DNA of 55,122 bases from a virus. The stretch covers positions 1 to 55,122 of the IMG/VR virus record IMGVR_UViG_3300048800_000064; one strand, 5' to 3'. Positions 13,872 through 22,129 of this stretch are shown here, in pieces. The position numbers were made by a program, and so were the translations under genes. Numbering within the stretch: the stretch's first letter is position 1; every line of letters starts with the position of its first letter. The notes under the pieces were generated by a model. It was not told the DNA's origin, did no database searches, and saw only the letters and a program-made list of their open reading frames with translations.

Positions 13872-15587
13872 ATGAAGACTGCCGCCACCCCTGAGGCGAA
13901 GAAGAAGGCGCTCCACCTCGTCAAAAACGAGGGCCTATCGATCCGAGCCGCAGCAGCAGCCGCCGGCGTCCCGCATTCCTCCCTTCACGATTGGATTCGC
14001 CGTGGCGAGCCCGCCTACGACACCGAGCCAACCCCCGCCCCGAGCGTGGCCGACACCGAGGACGAGGCCGCCCGCCGGATGGAGCAGGCGTCTCAGACCG
14101 GCACCGAGGCCGACCCCACCATGGGGATGCCGCCGGCGCTCAAGCCCGGTGAGGAGCAGGGAACACCGCCGACCAACGCGGACCTCGAGGACAAGCAGCC
14201 CGACCTAACCACGCTGGGCGCGCTGTACCGCTACGTGAACCTGACGGCCAACGACGTCGCTCACCACGTGGCCGTCGAGGCCGCCCGGCGCATCAGTCCC
14301 AACTTCGACATCTCCACCGACCACCACCGGCGGATCCGCAACGCGCTGGGCAAAGGTGACGAGCCAGTCAGGTTGTCGGAGAAGGCGCGCCGCCAGGTCC
14401 CGGGCAACAAGGGCGTCATGATCGCCCTGATCCCGCCGGGGACGGCTGCGCGCCAGCTCGCCGAGGTCGGCGATGAACCCGTGGATCAGATCCACATGAC
14501 ACTCGCCTACCTGGGCAAGTCGGACGAGTACGAGCCAGCGCAGTTGGACGAGCTTCGGGCGGTGCTGGCGCAGTTCGCGTGGAGCGAGCGGCCGATCAGC
14601 TGCCAGGCCTCGGGGACGGGCCGGTTCCGCGCCGGCGGCGACGCCAAGGACGCTTGGTATTGCTCGGTCGACGCCCCGGCGCTGCCCGGGATGAGGGAGC
14701 GGATGATGCAGGCGCTGTGGGCCGCCGGCTTCTACCCCAGCCAGCTGCACGGCTTCTCCCCGCACATGACCATGGAGTACCTCGAGCGGGACGCGCCCAC
14801 GCCGGACGACAAGGATGTCCCGACACCGGCATGGATCTCAGAGGCGCTCACGGTCGCGGTCGACGAGGACTGGGATGACCTGCCGTTCCGACAGCGGATG
14901 TCGGAGCAACTCGACTTCGCGAACATCGCTCCGCCGAGCTACGTGCAGGACACCTACGCCCGCTGGGAGATGACCGACGCGCAGGCGAGAACCCTGGCGG
15001 ACGACATCTACGCGACCCGGCTTGACGGCTACGCCGCGGCGATCAATGACCAACTGCAGGCGCTCGGTCGGCCGATGGTCGCGTCGGTCAGCCACCCCGA
15101 TGTGCTCGCGCAGTTGCGCCAGGAGGCTAACACCTCTTCGGCTCAAATCCTGCAGACCTACAACCGTGATCTGGCCAGTGAGGTTTACACCCAGTACATC
15201 GAGCTGAGGGGCACCCTCGGCCGACAAACCTCCGAATACCAACTGGACCAGGCGACCCAGACATGGATCGACGACCGGGCTGAATGGAAAGCGAAGCAGG
15301 TTGCCGCCAACGAATTCGGTGCTGCTTACAGCGCTGGCCTCGGCGACTTCCTCAGCCAGAACTCGCTGAATCCGATGGGTCACGTCGAGCCGCCAGACGC
15401 TCAATGCACCATCTGCCAGGAAGCGATCGATATGGGCACAGCACCGGCGGATGAACTGAACAGCATCATTCCGCCGCACATTGGCTGCTCGCACGAGGTC
15501 GTCCTCCATTGGGAGGAGGGAGCCGTTGATCCGGGCGCCGACGTATGGACGGGCCAGGAGTCCCCAATGGGCGAGGCGGCGGCTTAG
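13872..15587 (+). CDS. Head protein with HTH, 2H-phosphoesterase and MuF-like domains
   Basis: A 571-residue three-part protein. Residues 10-45 form a helix-turn-helix (GLSIRAAAAAAGVPHSSLHD). After a disordered linker, residues ~180-306 look like a 2H phosphoesterase: two HxT motifs, IHMTLAYL (H208, T210) and PHMTMEYL (H298, T300), 90 residues apart. Residues ~350-571 are long helices ending in CTIC...IIPPHIGCSHEVVLHW (C512, C515, H536, C539, H541), as in the MuF/minor head proteins that follow the portal. The position confirms a head role. Known 2H enzymes cleave cyclic or 2'-5' linked nucleotides, including phage anti-CBASS Acb1; a similar role here, possibly delivered with the virion, is speculation. 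Confidence 0.7.
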   Translation: MKTAATPEAKKKALHLVKNEGLSIRAAAAAAGVPHSSLHDWIRRGEPAYDTEPTPAPSVADTEDEAARRMEQASQTGTEADPTMGMPPALKPGEEQGTPPTNADLEDKQPDLTTLGALYRYVNLTANDVAHHVAVEAARRISPNFDISTDHHRRIRNALGKGDEPVRLSEKARRQVPGNKGVMIALIPPGTAARQLAEVGDEPVDQIHMTLAYLGKSDEYEPAQLDELRAVLAQFAWSERPISCQASGTGRFRAGGDAKDAWYCSVDAPALPGMRERMMQALWAAGFYPSQLHGFSPHMTMEYLERDAPTPDDKDVPTPAWISEALTVAVDEDWDDLPFRQRMSEQLDFANIAPPSYVQDTYARWEMTDAQARTLADDIYATRLDGYAAAINDQLQALGRPMVASVSHPDVLAQLRQEANTSSAQILQTYNRDLASEVYTQYIELRGTLGRQTSEYQLDQATQTWIDDRAEWKAKQVAANEFGAAYSAGLGDFLSQNSLNPMGHVEPPDAQCTICQEAIDMGTAPADELNSIIPPHIGCSHEVVLHWEEGAVDPGADVWTGQESPMGEAAA

Positions 15588-15768
15588 GGCAACGACCGCC
15601 GGGATGTAGCGTTCAGGGCATCCCCTCCCTTCCTTAGTCCCGAAGGTTTGCGCCGAGTCCTCCTCGACGTTGTCGCAGCGGCGCAGACCTCTCGGGATCT
15701 GCGGGGCAACTCGCTTTTCGTCATGAACTCCCACCTTTGGGGAAGGAGTTTGGTCGTTGTCCCTGGCG
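15588..15768 (-). ncRNA. Putative omega RNA (guide scaffold) downstream of tnpB
   Basis: TnpB proteins use an RNA made from the 3' end of their gene and the right end of the element. On the minus strand this segment is rich in stems: AACTCC...GGAGTT, CGCAGA...TCTGCG with an inner CC/GG, and GCGCCG...CGGCGC. No long protein frame is seen here on the minus strand. The guide would be the flanking sequence to the left, at or just before 15588. Inferred from position and foldability only. Confidence 0.4.
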
Positions 15769-16890
15769 CTAAGCTGCACTCTGCAGTCCATCCGGGACCA
15801 TTGGCTCCATGACAAGAGCCCTGGCTCGCACGTTGCGCGCCGCTACAGCATCAGCCGGGCCAGCAAACCCGCACTCGATGCATCGGAACTCCCCGCGACT
15901 GGGGCGGTTCCGCTTGTCTACGCGCCCACACTCAGGGCAGGTGCGCGAGGTGTTCCGAGGATCCACCAGGACTACCGGGACTCCGGCTCCCTGTGCCTTG
16001 TAGGTAAGGAAGGATCGAAGCTGGGCGAAAGTCCAGTTGGAGTGTCGAGCCCGCTGGCGCCTCTTAACCGTGACGCGGTCGCGGATGCCTTTTAGATCCT
16101 CGATGGCAATCCCGCGACCGCTGCCTTGGGCGACGGCTACGACCCTCTTCGAGATGATGTGGTTGGTGTCTGCCTGGTAGCGACGCTGGCGCCCGGCGAT
16201 CCTGCGGAGTTTGCGCCGCGCCGAGTGGGTGCCCTTGCGCTGGAGATTACGCCTGATATGTACGTGGATGCGTCGCTTGCGCTCGACGGCGCCGCCCGTG
16301 TGGACGGTGCCATCGGAGTCCACCGCCAGGTTCACGATGCCCAGATCGATTCCCAGGTAGTCCTGCACCCTTAGGGGCGGCGGCTCGGGCAATTCCAACG
16401 TCAGATACAGGTAGAACTCGCCCTTGCGGTAGATCAGGTCGGCCTGGCCTCTCCGTTTGTCGACGCGACCCTCCTGGTACGCACCGAGCGTGACCGGGAT
16501 CGTGAGCCGACCCACCAGCGTCGACAAACTCACCGCCTCGACGCCCCTCCAGCTCATGATGCGCTCGTCATAGCTGATGGCGCCATGGGAGCGAAAGCGA
16601 GGCTGGATGGACTTGTCGCGCTTGTAGGCATCAACCACCTTCCAGATGGCGTGGATAGTCATCTGAGCGGAGAGCCCGAAACGCTCCCGCACCTCGTAGT
16701 AGAGGCGCTTCTGGAGGGTCACTCGGTTGGCACACTGGGCCTTGAAGGCAGCCGCGGCGATCCAGTCGCAGGCGGCGTTGAAGCGCTCGATGGTCGCTAG
16801 GAGAGCCGCAGCTTGCTCTGAGGTTGGGGCCAGCTTCACCGGCAAGGTACGCTTCACTCCCTGTAAGTTTACACGAGACGAGTCAATCAT
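15769..16890 (-). CDS. tnpB: TnpB RNA-guided nuclease
   Basis: A 373-residue protein from the ATG at 16890; a GTG at 16857 with an adjacent AGGGA gives 362 residues and starts at VKRTLPVKL, closer to typical family N-termini. The RuvC-like nuclease residues are intact: YLGIDLGIVNLAVD (Asp of motif I), GIAIEDLKGI (Glu of motif II) and ADAVAARNVRA (Asp of motif III). A zinc finger, CPEC...CIEC, lies between motifs II and III. It cuts DNA beside a short motif when guided by omega RNA and is the ancestor-type of Cas12. A much longer open frame continues upstream on this strand but is only antisense to the protease gene. Confidence 0.88.
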   Translation of the reverse strand: MIDSSRVNLQGVKRTLPVKLAPTSEQAAALLATIERFNAACDWIAAAAFKAQCANRVTLQKRLYYEVRERFGLSAQMTIHAIWKVVDAYKRDKSIQPRFRSHGAISYDERIMSWRGVEAVSLSTLVGRLTIPVTLGAYQEGRVDKRRGQADLIYRKGEFYLYLTLELPEPPPLRVQDYLGIDLGIVNLAVDSDGTVHTGGAVERKRRIHVHIRRNLQRKGTHSARRKLRRIAGRQRRYQADTNHIISKRVVAVAQGSGRGIAIEDLKGIRDRVTVKRRQRARHSNWTFAQLRSFLTYKAQGAGVPVVLVDPRNTSRTCPECGRVDKRNRPSRGEFRCIECGFAGPADAVAARNVRARALVMEPMVPDGLQSAA

Positions 16891-16941
16891 GGCAGGGCCG
16901 ATGAGGGAGGGCAGTCTCGCTACGCTGCCAGTCTTACGACC

Positions 16942-18831
16942 GTGAGAACCCCAGCTGTCATAGCTCTTGATCTCAACGTTGAGGCGTTTCGTCTTGGCGA
17001 GAGCAAGCAGCTGCCCTTCGCGAAGGTCGGCGAGTGGGACTTCCCCGAGGACTACGGCGAGTTCAATGTCACGCCCGACCACCTCGACGCGATCGAGAAA
17101 CATTTCCGGGCCGACGTCCGTCGCGTGGAGGTCCCGCTGCTCAACGAGGAGCACGGACCCGGCGCGGTCGGCTGGATCACCGACTTCGTTCGCGTAGCCC
17201 CCGATCGACTGGACGCGATCGTTGAGCTCAACTCCCGCGGGGAGCAGGCACTGGCCAATGACGAGTACCGGCGTGTCAGCCCAGAGATCCTGCGCGACTA
17301 CTTCGACGCCGAGACGGGCGAGTCCTACAGCATGGTGGCGGCTGGGTTGGCGCTGACCACGGCTCCCCGGCTGAAGGCACTGGACCGGATCGCCGCCTCT
17401 GAGCATCCGCGGATCCTCGCCTTTGCCGAGTCCCCCAGCGAGCTCACCACGGTCGGCAGCCATATCGACGGATCGATGGGAAACACCAGCGTTGCCTATG
17501 CCATCCCCGAGCTGAAGCGTCTGCCCATCAACAGCAAGGCCCAGGTCAAGGGGTCTGTGGCCCGCTTCGCGAAGGTCCGCAACCAGGACGGCACGCCGCT
17601 CACTGAAACGCAGCGCACCGCAGCGTGGGAAAAGATCGCTGCCGCCGCGAAGAAGTTTGGCATCGACGTGCCGTCTCGCTACAGCGAACTGCGGCTCAGC
17701 CCCCAACAGACGGCCGAGTATCTGATGGCTGAGGCGGTGAAGCACACCCACGCCAAGCGTGGCGGCGGCAAGACGACACACGAACACGACGACGCCACCA
17801 AGGGACACGGCCACGACGGCCTGCTGCCCGCCTTCAACATGGCCGAGGGCGACGACGTCGGCGACGGCGACCAGGACTTCGATGACCAGCCGTGCCCGAG
17901 CTGCGGCGCCGAGGACATGGACGTGATCTCCATGGACCTGCGCTGCCCGTCGTGCGGCACCCACGCCAGCTTCCACGCACCCTCGCAGTTGTTCGCGGAG
18001 ATAAGCGGCAAGCAGCGCGACGCCCTGGATGCCGGCGCCTTCGCCGTTCCGGGCAAGCGGCAGCTGCCCATCCAGGACGCTGCCCACGTGCGCAATGCCA
18101 TCGCTCGATTCAGCCAGACGAAGGACTTGACACCTGAGGAAAAGGCCGCTGCCAAAACGCGAATCCAAGCAGCCGCGAAGACGTTTGGTATCAACGTCGG
18201 AGACGATTTCAGTGAAATCGCCGGGGCAACTTTGCGGCCCGGTTTCAATGACGCCGTGCCTGACGACACCACACCGAAGCCGGAACCCACTCCGACACCA
18301 GCGCCGGAACCGACTCCCGAGCCCGCGCCTGAGCCCGCGCCTGCACCGGCCCCCGAGCCCGCGCCTGCACCTGAGGCTTCGGCCCAGAAGCCAGCGGACT
18401 TCGCCGAGTTGAGCACCATGCACATGGCCGAGGTCGCTGAGAACAAGAAGCTCAAGGCCAGGGTCCAGGAGCTCAGCGAGAACATGGCCCGTCAGGAGAC
18501 CGCGCAGAAGATGGCGGTGGTCGCCGAGCGGATCGACGGACTGGTTCGTGAGGGAAAGATCACCCCCGCCGAGGCCGAGACCTTCAAGGAAAACACCCGG
18601 CTCGTCAAGCTCTCCGAAGACTCCTGGCCCCTTGACGTTCTCGCTGGCCGCAAGCCTGTGGTCGAGATGCGCGAGCGCGGCACCGACGGGATCGGGGCTG
18701 AGGCGATTGACGACGGCACCCGGCTCGCCGAAGCCGCCAAGGTCCTGATGTCCGAGAAGGCCAAGGGCGGCACCAAGATCACCATGAAGGAAGCGATCCT
18801 CGAAGTCGCTCGCCTGGGGTACAGGGGCTAA
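16942..18831 (+). CDS. Mu-type prohead protease fused to scaffold
   Basis: A 629-residue protein from a GTG with a poor ribosome-binding site, possibly disturbed by the neighbouring TnpB element. Residues 1-160 match Mu gpI-type phage proteases (FNVTPDHLDAIEKHF, NEEHGPGAVGWITDF, YRRVSPEI, GLALTTAPRL). Two similar domains follow at about 188-243 and 358-420 (R.LPI...V..A.ARF ... AAAK.FGI.V), resembling DUF6582, with a four-Cys zinc ribbon between them (CPSCG 318, CPSCG 335). A Pro/Glu/Ala linker (445-480) leads to a coiled-coil scaffold. The protease matures the capsid; the scaffold shapes the prohead. Confidence 0.78.
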   Translation: MRTPAVIALDLNVEAFRLGESKQLPFAKVGEWDFPEDYGEFNVTPDHLDAIEKHFRADVRRVEVPLLNEEHGPGAVGWITDFVRVAPDRLDAIVELNSRGEQALANDEYRRVSPEILRDYFDAETGESYSMVAAGLALTTAPRLKALDRIAASEHPRILAFAESPSELTTVGSHIDGSMGNTSVAYAIPELKRLPINSKAQVKGSVARFAKVRNQDGTPLTETQRTAAWEKIAAAAKKFGIDVPSRYSELRLSPQQTAEYLMAEAVKHTHAKRGGGKTTHEHDDATKGHGHDGLLPAFNMAEGDDVGDGDQDFDDQPCPSCGAEDMDVISMDLRCPSCGTHASFHAPSQLFAEISGKQRDALDAGAFAVPGKRQLPIQDAAHVRNAIARFSQTKDLTPEEKAAAKTRIQAAAKTFGINVGDDFSEIAGATLRPGFNDAVPDDTTPKPEPTPTPAPEPTPEPAPEPAPAPAPEPAPAPEASAQKPADFAELSTMHMAEVAENKKLKARVQELSENMARQETAQKMAVVAERIDGLVREGKITPAEAETFKENTRLVKLSEDSWPLDVLAGRKPVVEMRERGTDGIGAEAIDDGTRLAEAAKVLMSEKAKGGTKITMKEAILEVARLGYRG

Positions 18832-19271
18832 TGGCCGGCGAAATCGAAGGCGCGATAGCCGACCAGACCTACCGGAACGTCGCCCTAACGAACTTCCTGC
18901 CCAACACCTGCGTCGACGTCGACCCTGCCAACAGCGACGCCATCAACACCGCCTGCCTGTACGTCGCCTCCGGCTTCCCCTGCGAGACGCTGGGCGTCGT
19001 CTACGACCAGGCCAAGCTCGACCCCTCCGGCACCCCGATCAAGAACTCGGGTGTCGCCGTCCGCCACTGGGGCATCGTTCGAGTCGTCGTGACCGGCGCT
19101 GTCACCCCGGGCGCCTACGTGTCCGTCGCCAACGCCTTGGGGCAGTGCGCATCGCAGGCGCTCTCAACCGCTGGCCAGCTGCTGAAGCCGGTCGTTGGCC
19201 GGGCGCTCACCTCCGCTGCCGCACTCAACGATCAGCCGTTGGTGCTGCTCATGATCGGCTCGAGGGTCTGA
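18831..19271 (+). CDS. Capsid decoration protein (DUF2190-like)
   Basis: A 146-residue beta-rich protein whose ATG overlaps the protease stop (TAATG). The sequence (GFPCETLGVVYDQAKLDPSG, VTGAVTPGAYVSVANALGQ, GRALTSAAALNDQPLVLLM) follows the pattern of DUF2190/decoration proteins, which contain GxAl.sa..g..v.vll ends. Such proteins trimerise on the outside of the capsid and stabilise it. Location directly before the major capsid gene is the usual one. Confidence 0.7.
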   Translation: MAGEIEGAIADQTYRNVALTNFLPNTCVDVDPANSDAINTACLYVASGFPCETLGVVYDQAKLDPSGTPIKNSGVAVRHWGIVRVVVTGAVTPGAYVSVANALGQCASQALSTAGQLLKPVVGRALTSAAALNDQPLVLLMIGSRV

Positions 19272-19274
19272 GAA

Positions 19275-20219
19275 ATGCCTGACGTCTTCATCCCACAGGT
19301 CCACATCGACCAGGCTCTGACCCAGATCAGCATCGCCTACGAGCAGGACGACCTGGTCGGCGACAAGATCTTCCCAACCGTCCCCGTGGACAAGCGAAGC
19401 GATCGCTACTTCATCTACGACCGGATCGCCTTCAAGAAGCTCGACGACCTCGTCCGGCCCGGCAGCACTGCTCCCGAGTGGACGCGTACGCTGTCGACTG
19501 GCAGCTACAACGCCGAGCGTCATGCCCAGCGCCTGCTGGTGACCGACGCCGAGAAGCGCCTCTCCGACCTGCCGCTGGCCCCACAGGCCGACGCCACCGA
19601 GATGGTCACCGAGAGAGTGCAGAACCAGCGCGAGTTCCGCCAGCTCGCCATTGCCTCCGACCCCGCTCAGGTCACCCAGAACATCGCGCTCTCGGGGACC
19701 TCGCAGTGGTCGGACTACACCAACAGCACCCCCCTGGTGGTGATCAAGAACGCCAAGCTGGCGGTCCGACTCGGCATCCTCAAGCGGGCGAACATGTTCA
19801 CCGCCAGCTACGAGGTCGCACAAACCCTGGCCGACCATCCGTCGATCAAGGACATGCTCAAGTACACCGACCCCAACCTGGTTTCGGAGACCGGACTGCC
19901 GGCGATCATTCGCGGCCTCCGCGTCAACGAGGCGGCCGCCTTCATCGACATCGCCAACCCCGGCCAGGCGCCGACCATGGCTTCGGCCTTCGGCAAGAAC
20001 GCGCTGATCCACTACACCAGCCCCCGTATCGGGCTGAAGATGATCACCTTCGGGCTGACCATGGAGGCTCCCGACGACACCACCGGCGCCCGCGGCTTCG
20101 CGGTCGAGATCTACCGCAACGCTGACAAGCACGGCGACTACGTCGAGGTGGCCAACACCTATGACGAGGTCGTGGTTGCTCCTGGCGGTGGGTATCTCCT
20201 CCTGACCGCTGTCGCCTGA
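19275..20219 (+). CDS. Major capsid protein
   Basis: A 314-residue protein directly after protease and decoration genes. The opening (VHIDQALTQISIAYEQDDLVGDKIFP, read in two parts) and the segments RYFIYDRIAF, VTDAEKRLSDLP, ANMFTASYEVAQTL and PRIGLKMITFGLTME follow the pattern of one broad family of phage major capsid proteins with the HK97 fold. It forms the icosahedral shell. The gene keeps neighbours typical for such capsids: protease/scaffold upstream, head completion downstream. Start ATG at 19275 has only a weak GAG site but no better alternative. Confidence 0.82.
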   Translation: MPDVFIPQVHIDQALTQISIAYEQDDLVGDKIFPTVPVDKRSDRYFIYDRIAFKKLDDLVRPGSTAPEWTRTLSTGSYNAERHAQRLLVTDAEKRLSDLPLAPQADATEMVTERVQNQREFRQLAIASDPAQVTQNIALSGTSQWSDYTNSTPLVVIKNAKLAVRLGILKRANMFTASYEVAQTLADHPSIKDMLKYTDPNLVSETGLPAIIRGLRVNEAAAFIDIANPGQAPTMASAFGKNALIHYTSPRIGLKMITFGLTMEAPDDTTGARGFAVEIYRNADKHGDYVEVANTYDEVVVAPGGGYLLLTAVA

Positions 20220-20229
20220 GTCTGATCTG

Positions 20230-20883
20230 ATGCCAGCCCAGGCAGCCACAGCCGAGCAGACCAAGGTCAAGATCCAGCGGCTCACCGCCGACGACGTCGA
20301 GCGGTACGAGGACGAGCCCGACGACGACGGCTGGGACGGTACCCTCTTCGAGGCCCGCCTCACCCGTCCGATCATGCGTAACCAGCAGATCGTCACCCCC
20401 AAGATGACCGAGACCAAGCCGCTGTACTTCAGGGCCGCTCGGGTCAAAGAGCGGTGGGTTGACGAGGATGGCAAGGTTCACCAGTACCGCTGGGTGGGTC
20501 CTGAGGCCGAGCATCTCCGAGATCTGATCGCAGTTGGAGTCATCGCGAACACCCAGGAGTCGAACGCGCGCTCTCGCCGGCAGGCCGTCATCGATCACGA
20601 GCGCGGAGTCGACGGAAACGAGGACCACGGTCCCCTTCCTCACCTCAGCGAGGCCACACCGATCGCGGTCAAGCGTCGGTGGGAGAAGCCGCTCGCCGGC
20701 GGCCCGAAGGAAGTCATGCGCAAGGAACTCCAGGAATCCCGTGAGGGCATCGCCGAGCTCCGCCAGTACGCCGGGGCCGAGGCTCCGGGCAGCGCGCGCG
20801 CGAAGTATCTCGGCGAGGTCGAGCCTGCGGCTGAGCCGGGAGCCGAGGCCACGCCAGAGGGCGCCACAGGCTCCAAGGAGTAG
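20230..20883 (+). CDS. Hypothetical head-region protein
   Basis: A 217-residue charged protein directly after the capsid gene. The N-terminal part includes an acidic turn (EDEPDDDGWDGTLF) and a beta-like region (KPLYFRAARVKERWVDEDG). The C-terminal half is helical and Ala/Glu-rich. Head-completion or capsid-associated role is likely from position only. No family recognised. Confidence 0.6.
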   Translation: MPAQAATAEQTKVKIQRLTADDVERYEDEPDDDGWDGTLFEARLTRPIMRNQQIVTPKMTETKPLYFRAARVKERWVDEDGKVHQYRWVGPEAEHLRDLIAVGVIANTQESNARSRRQAVIDHERGVDGNEDHGPLPHLSEATPIAVKRRWEKPLAGGPKEVMRKELQESREGIAELRQYAGAEAPGSARAKYLGEVEPAAEPGAEATPEGATGSKE

Positions 20884-20887
20884 GCCC

Positions 20888-21427
20888 GTGGCCTCGGTGA
20901 TCTACCTGGCACCACCGGGCACTGCTCAGGGTGTGCTCGACGTTCTTGTTGGCAACATCATCTACAGCCTCGAGCCTGGTGTTCCTCACGACATCCCACC
21001 TGAGCACTTCGCCGCCGTCGTGGCGGCTGTGAGGATCGCCAGCGGGACGCTTGCCCCAGTCGCTGCTGGGCCGGTGATCACCCACCAGGGGGCTGGCGGG
21101 GCGGCATCCTACACCTACGAGGTCGTGGCTTACGACGCCACGGGTGACGCGGTGCCTTCGCCGACCACAACCGATGCGGCGGGCAACGCGGCTCTTGGTA
21201 GCGGCAATGGCGAAATCGTGACTTGGGTAGCGCCTGCGAATCCGTCCAGCGCTCGCCTGGGCTTCAAGGTCATCCGGACCGCCGGTGGCCCCTCGCAGGG
21301 ATTGCTCGGCACGGTAGGGCCAAGCGTGGTCACGTTCACCGACACCGGCGGCGCGGCGACTGTCTACACACCAGCCGGGACGAATCCAGGCGTCGCTCAG
21401 GCCATCGCCGGACCGCCTGAAATCTGA
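20888..21427 (+). CDS. Virion protein with Ig/FN3-like domain
   Basis: A 179-residue protein starting at a GTG five bases after the previous stop. The first ~50 residues are a small separate domain. Residues ~62-162 form an immunoglobulin/fibronectin-type beta-sandwich (GAASYTYEVVAYDATGD, LGFKVIRTAGGPSQGLLG). The same domain, with very similar sequence, is inserted in the tail-tube-like protein at 30863-31726. Ig-like domains on phage capsids and tails are usually surface-exposed and bind carbohydrates or mucus weakly. A head decoration or head-completion role fits the position. Confidence 0.65.
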   Translation: MASVIYLAPPGTAQGVLDVLVGNIIYSLEPGVPHDIPPEHFAAVVAAVRIASGTLAPVAAGPVITHQGAGGAASYTYEVVAYDATGDAVPSPTTTDAAGNAALGSGNGEIVTWVAPANPSSARLGFKVIRTAGGPSQGLLGTVGPSVVTFTDTGGAATVYTPAGTNPGVAQAIAGPPEI

Positions 21428-21441
21428 CAAGGAGGATCCCC

Positions 21442-21807
21442 ATGGCCACCACGAAGAAAGTAGCAGCCAGCGCATCCGAAGCAGCAGCCCCCGCCGATCC
21501 CAAAGCCGATCGCGCCGAGGCGGCAGGTCGGGCCCAGGACATCGCGGATGACATCGCCGGCCCCAAGGCCAAGGCGACGCCAGACAAGGCATCCAAGGAC
21601 CTGACATCGAAGACCTACACGGCGCTGCACGCGATCGTGCGGAACGACCAGCCGGTCGCTCCAGGCGCCACCGTGAAGTTCAACGCCGATGAAGGCGAGC
21701 ACGTGCAGGATCTGCTGGACGCCGGCGCGATCGCTGACGCCGAGCACGCGGACGACAAGCTGGCCGAGGCGGACGCCGCCCGCGCCGCCGACGCCGCCCG
21801 CCGCTGA
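21442..21807 (+). CDS. Small Ala/Lys-rich head-region protein
   Basis: A 121-residue protein with a strong AAGGAGG site 7 bases before the ATG. A Lys/Ala-rich disordered N-terminus (residues 1-50) leads into a compact domain (KTYTALHAIVRNDQPVAPG, KFNADEGEHVQDLLDAGAI) and an acidic helical tail. The central motif with aspartate-rich loop followed by LLDAGAI resembles small head-tail region proteins of siphophages in which the last helix reads v..Ll..GaI. Function unknown. Confidence 0.6.
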   Translation: MATTKKVAASASEAAAPADPKADRAEAAGRAQDIADDIAGPKAKATPDKASKDLTSKTYTALHAIVRNDQPVAPGATVKFNADEGEHVQDLLDAGAIADAEHADDKLAEADAARAADAARR

Positions 21808-21819
21808 GGTTCTTGAGGC

Positions 21820-22089
21820 TTGGCCGGCGAAAGCGCCGAGGCGCTACTGCGGTCGCTTTACGCCGAGGCCAATCCCAACACGAGCATCGAGCAGGTCTAC
21901 GCCCGGGCCAACGCGCTGACGATCGTGGGCGGCCAGGGCCTCGAGGAGCTCGTGCGCCTCAAACTCGTCGCGAACGGCAAGACGGCGCAGCTCCGGGAGA
22001 GCCTGCTGGCCACGATCAAGGCTGGTGGCGCCGTCGGCGAGTCGATCGAGGAGTGCCTGCGGAACACGGGCCTGACCGGATGGAGCTGA
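21820..22089 (+). CDS. Small helical head-region protein
   Basis: An 89-residue protein from a TTG; a GAGG site lies about 10 bases upstream. It is predicted all-helical (ESAEALLRSLYAEANPNTSI, LVRLKLVANGKTAQLRESLL). Possible head-tail connector component from position, but no family signature. The TTG start is weak evidence; no ATG or GTG lies near. Confidence 0.5.
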   Translation: MAGESAEALLRSLYAEANPNTSIEQVYARANALTIVGGQGLEELVRLKLVANGKTAQLRESLLATIKAGGAVGESIEECLRNTGLTGWS

Positions 22090-22129
22090 CGGCGATGGGC
22101 AACCTCCCAATTCAGGCAGCGTGTGCGCC

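Larger units (their letters stand above)
15588..16941 (-). mobile_element. IS605-family-like element with tnpB only
   Basis: An insertion in the opposite orientation to all surrounding head genes, between the MuF-like and protease genes. It holds an intact tnpB (15769-16890), a structured tail after the gene (15588-15768) and a hairpin near the other edge (GGCAG 16910-16914 with CTGCC 16925-16929). A second possible subterminal hairpin is GGGATG (15601-15606) with CATCCC (15619-15624). No TnpA transposase is present, so it resembles a non-autonomous IS1341-type element or a free-living RNA-guided homing gene. Exact ends are not proved; those given are the gene borders. Confidence 0.6.

Noticed and set aside
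16891-18423. N-terminal extension of TnpB over the protease gene (an 884-residue leftward frame)
   Set aside because: It is antisense to the protease/scaffold gene, whose codon pattern and motifs are clear; the TnpB family starts near 16890.
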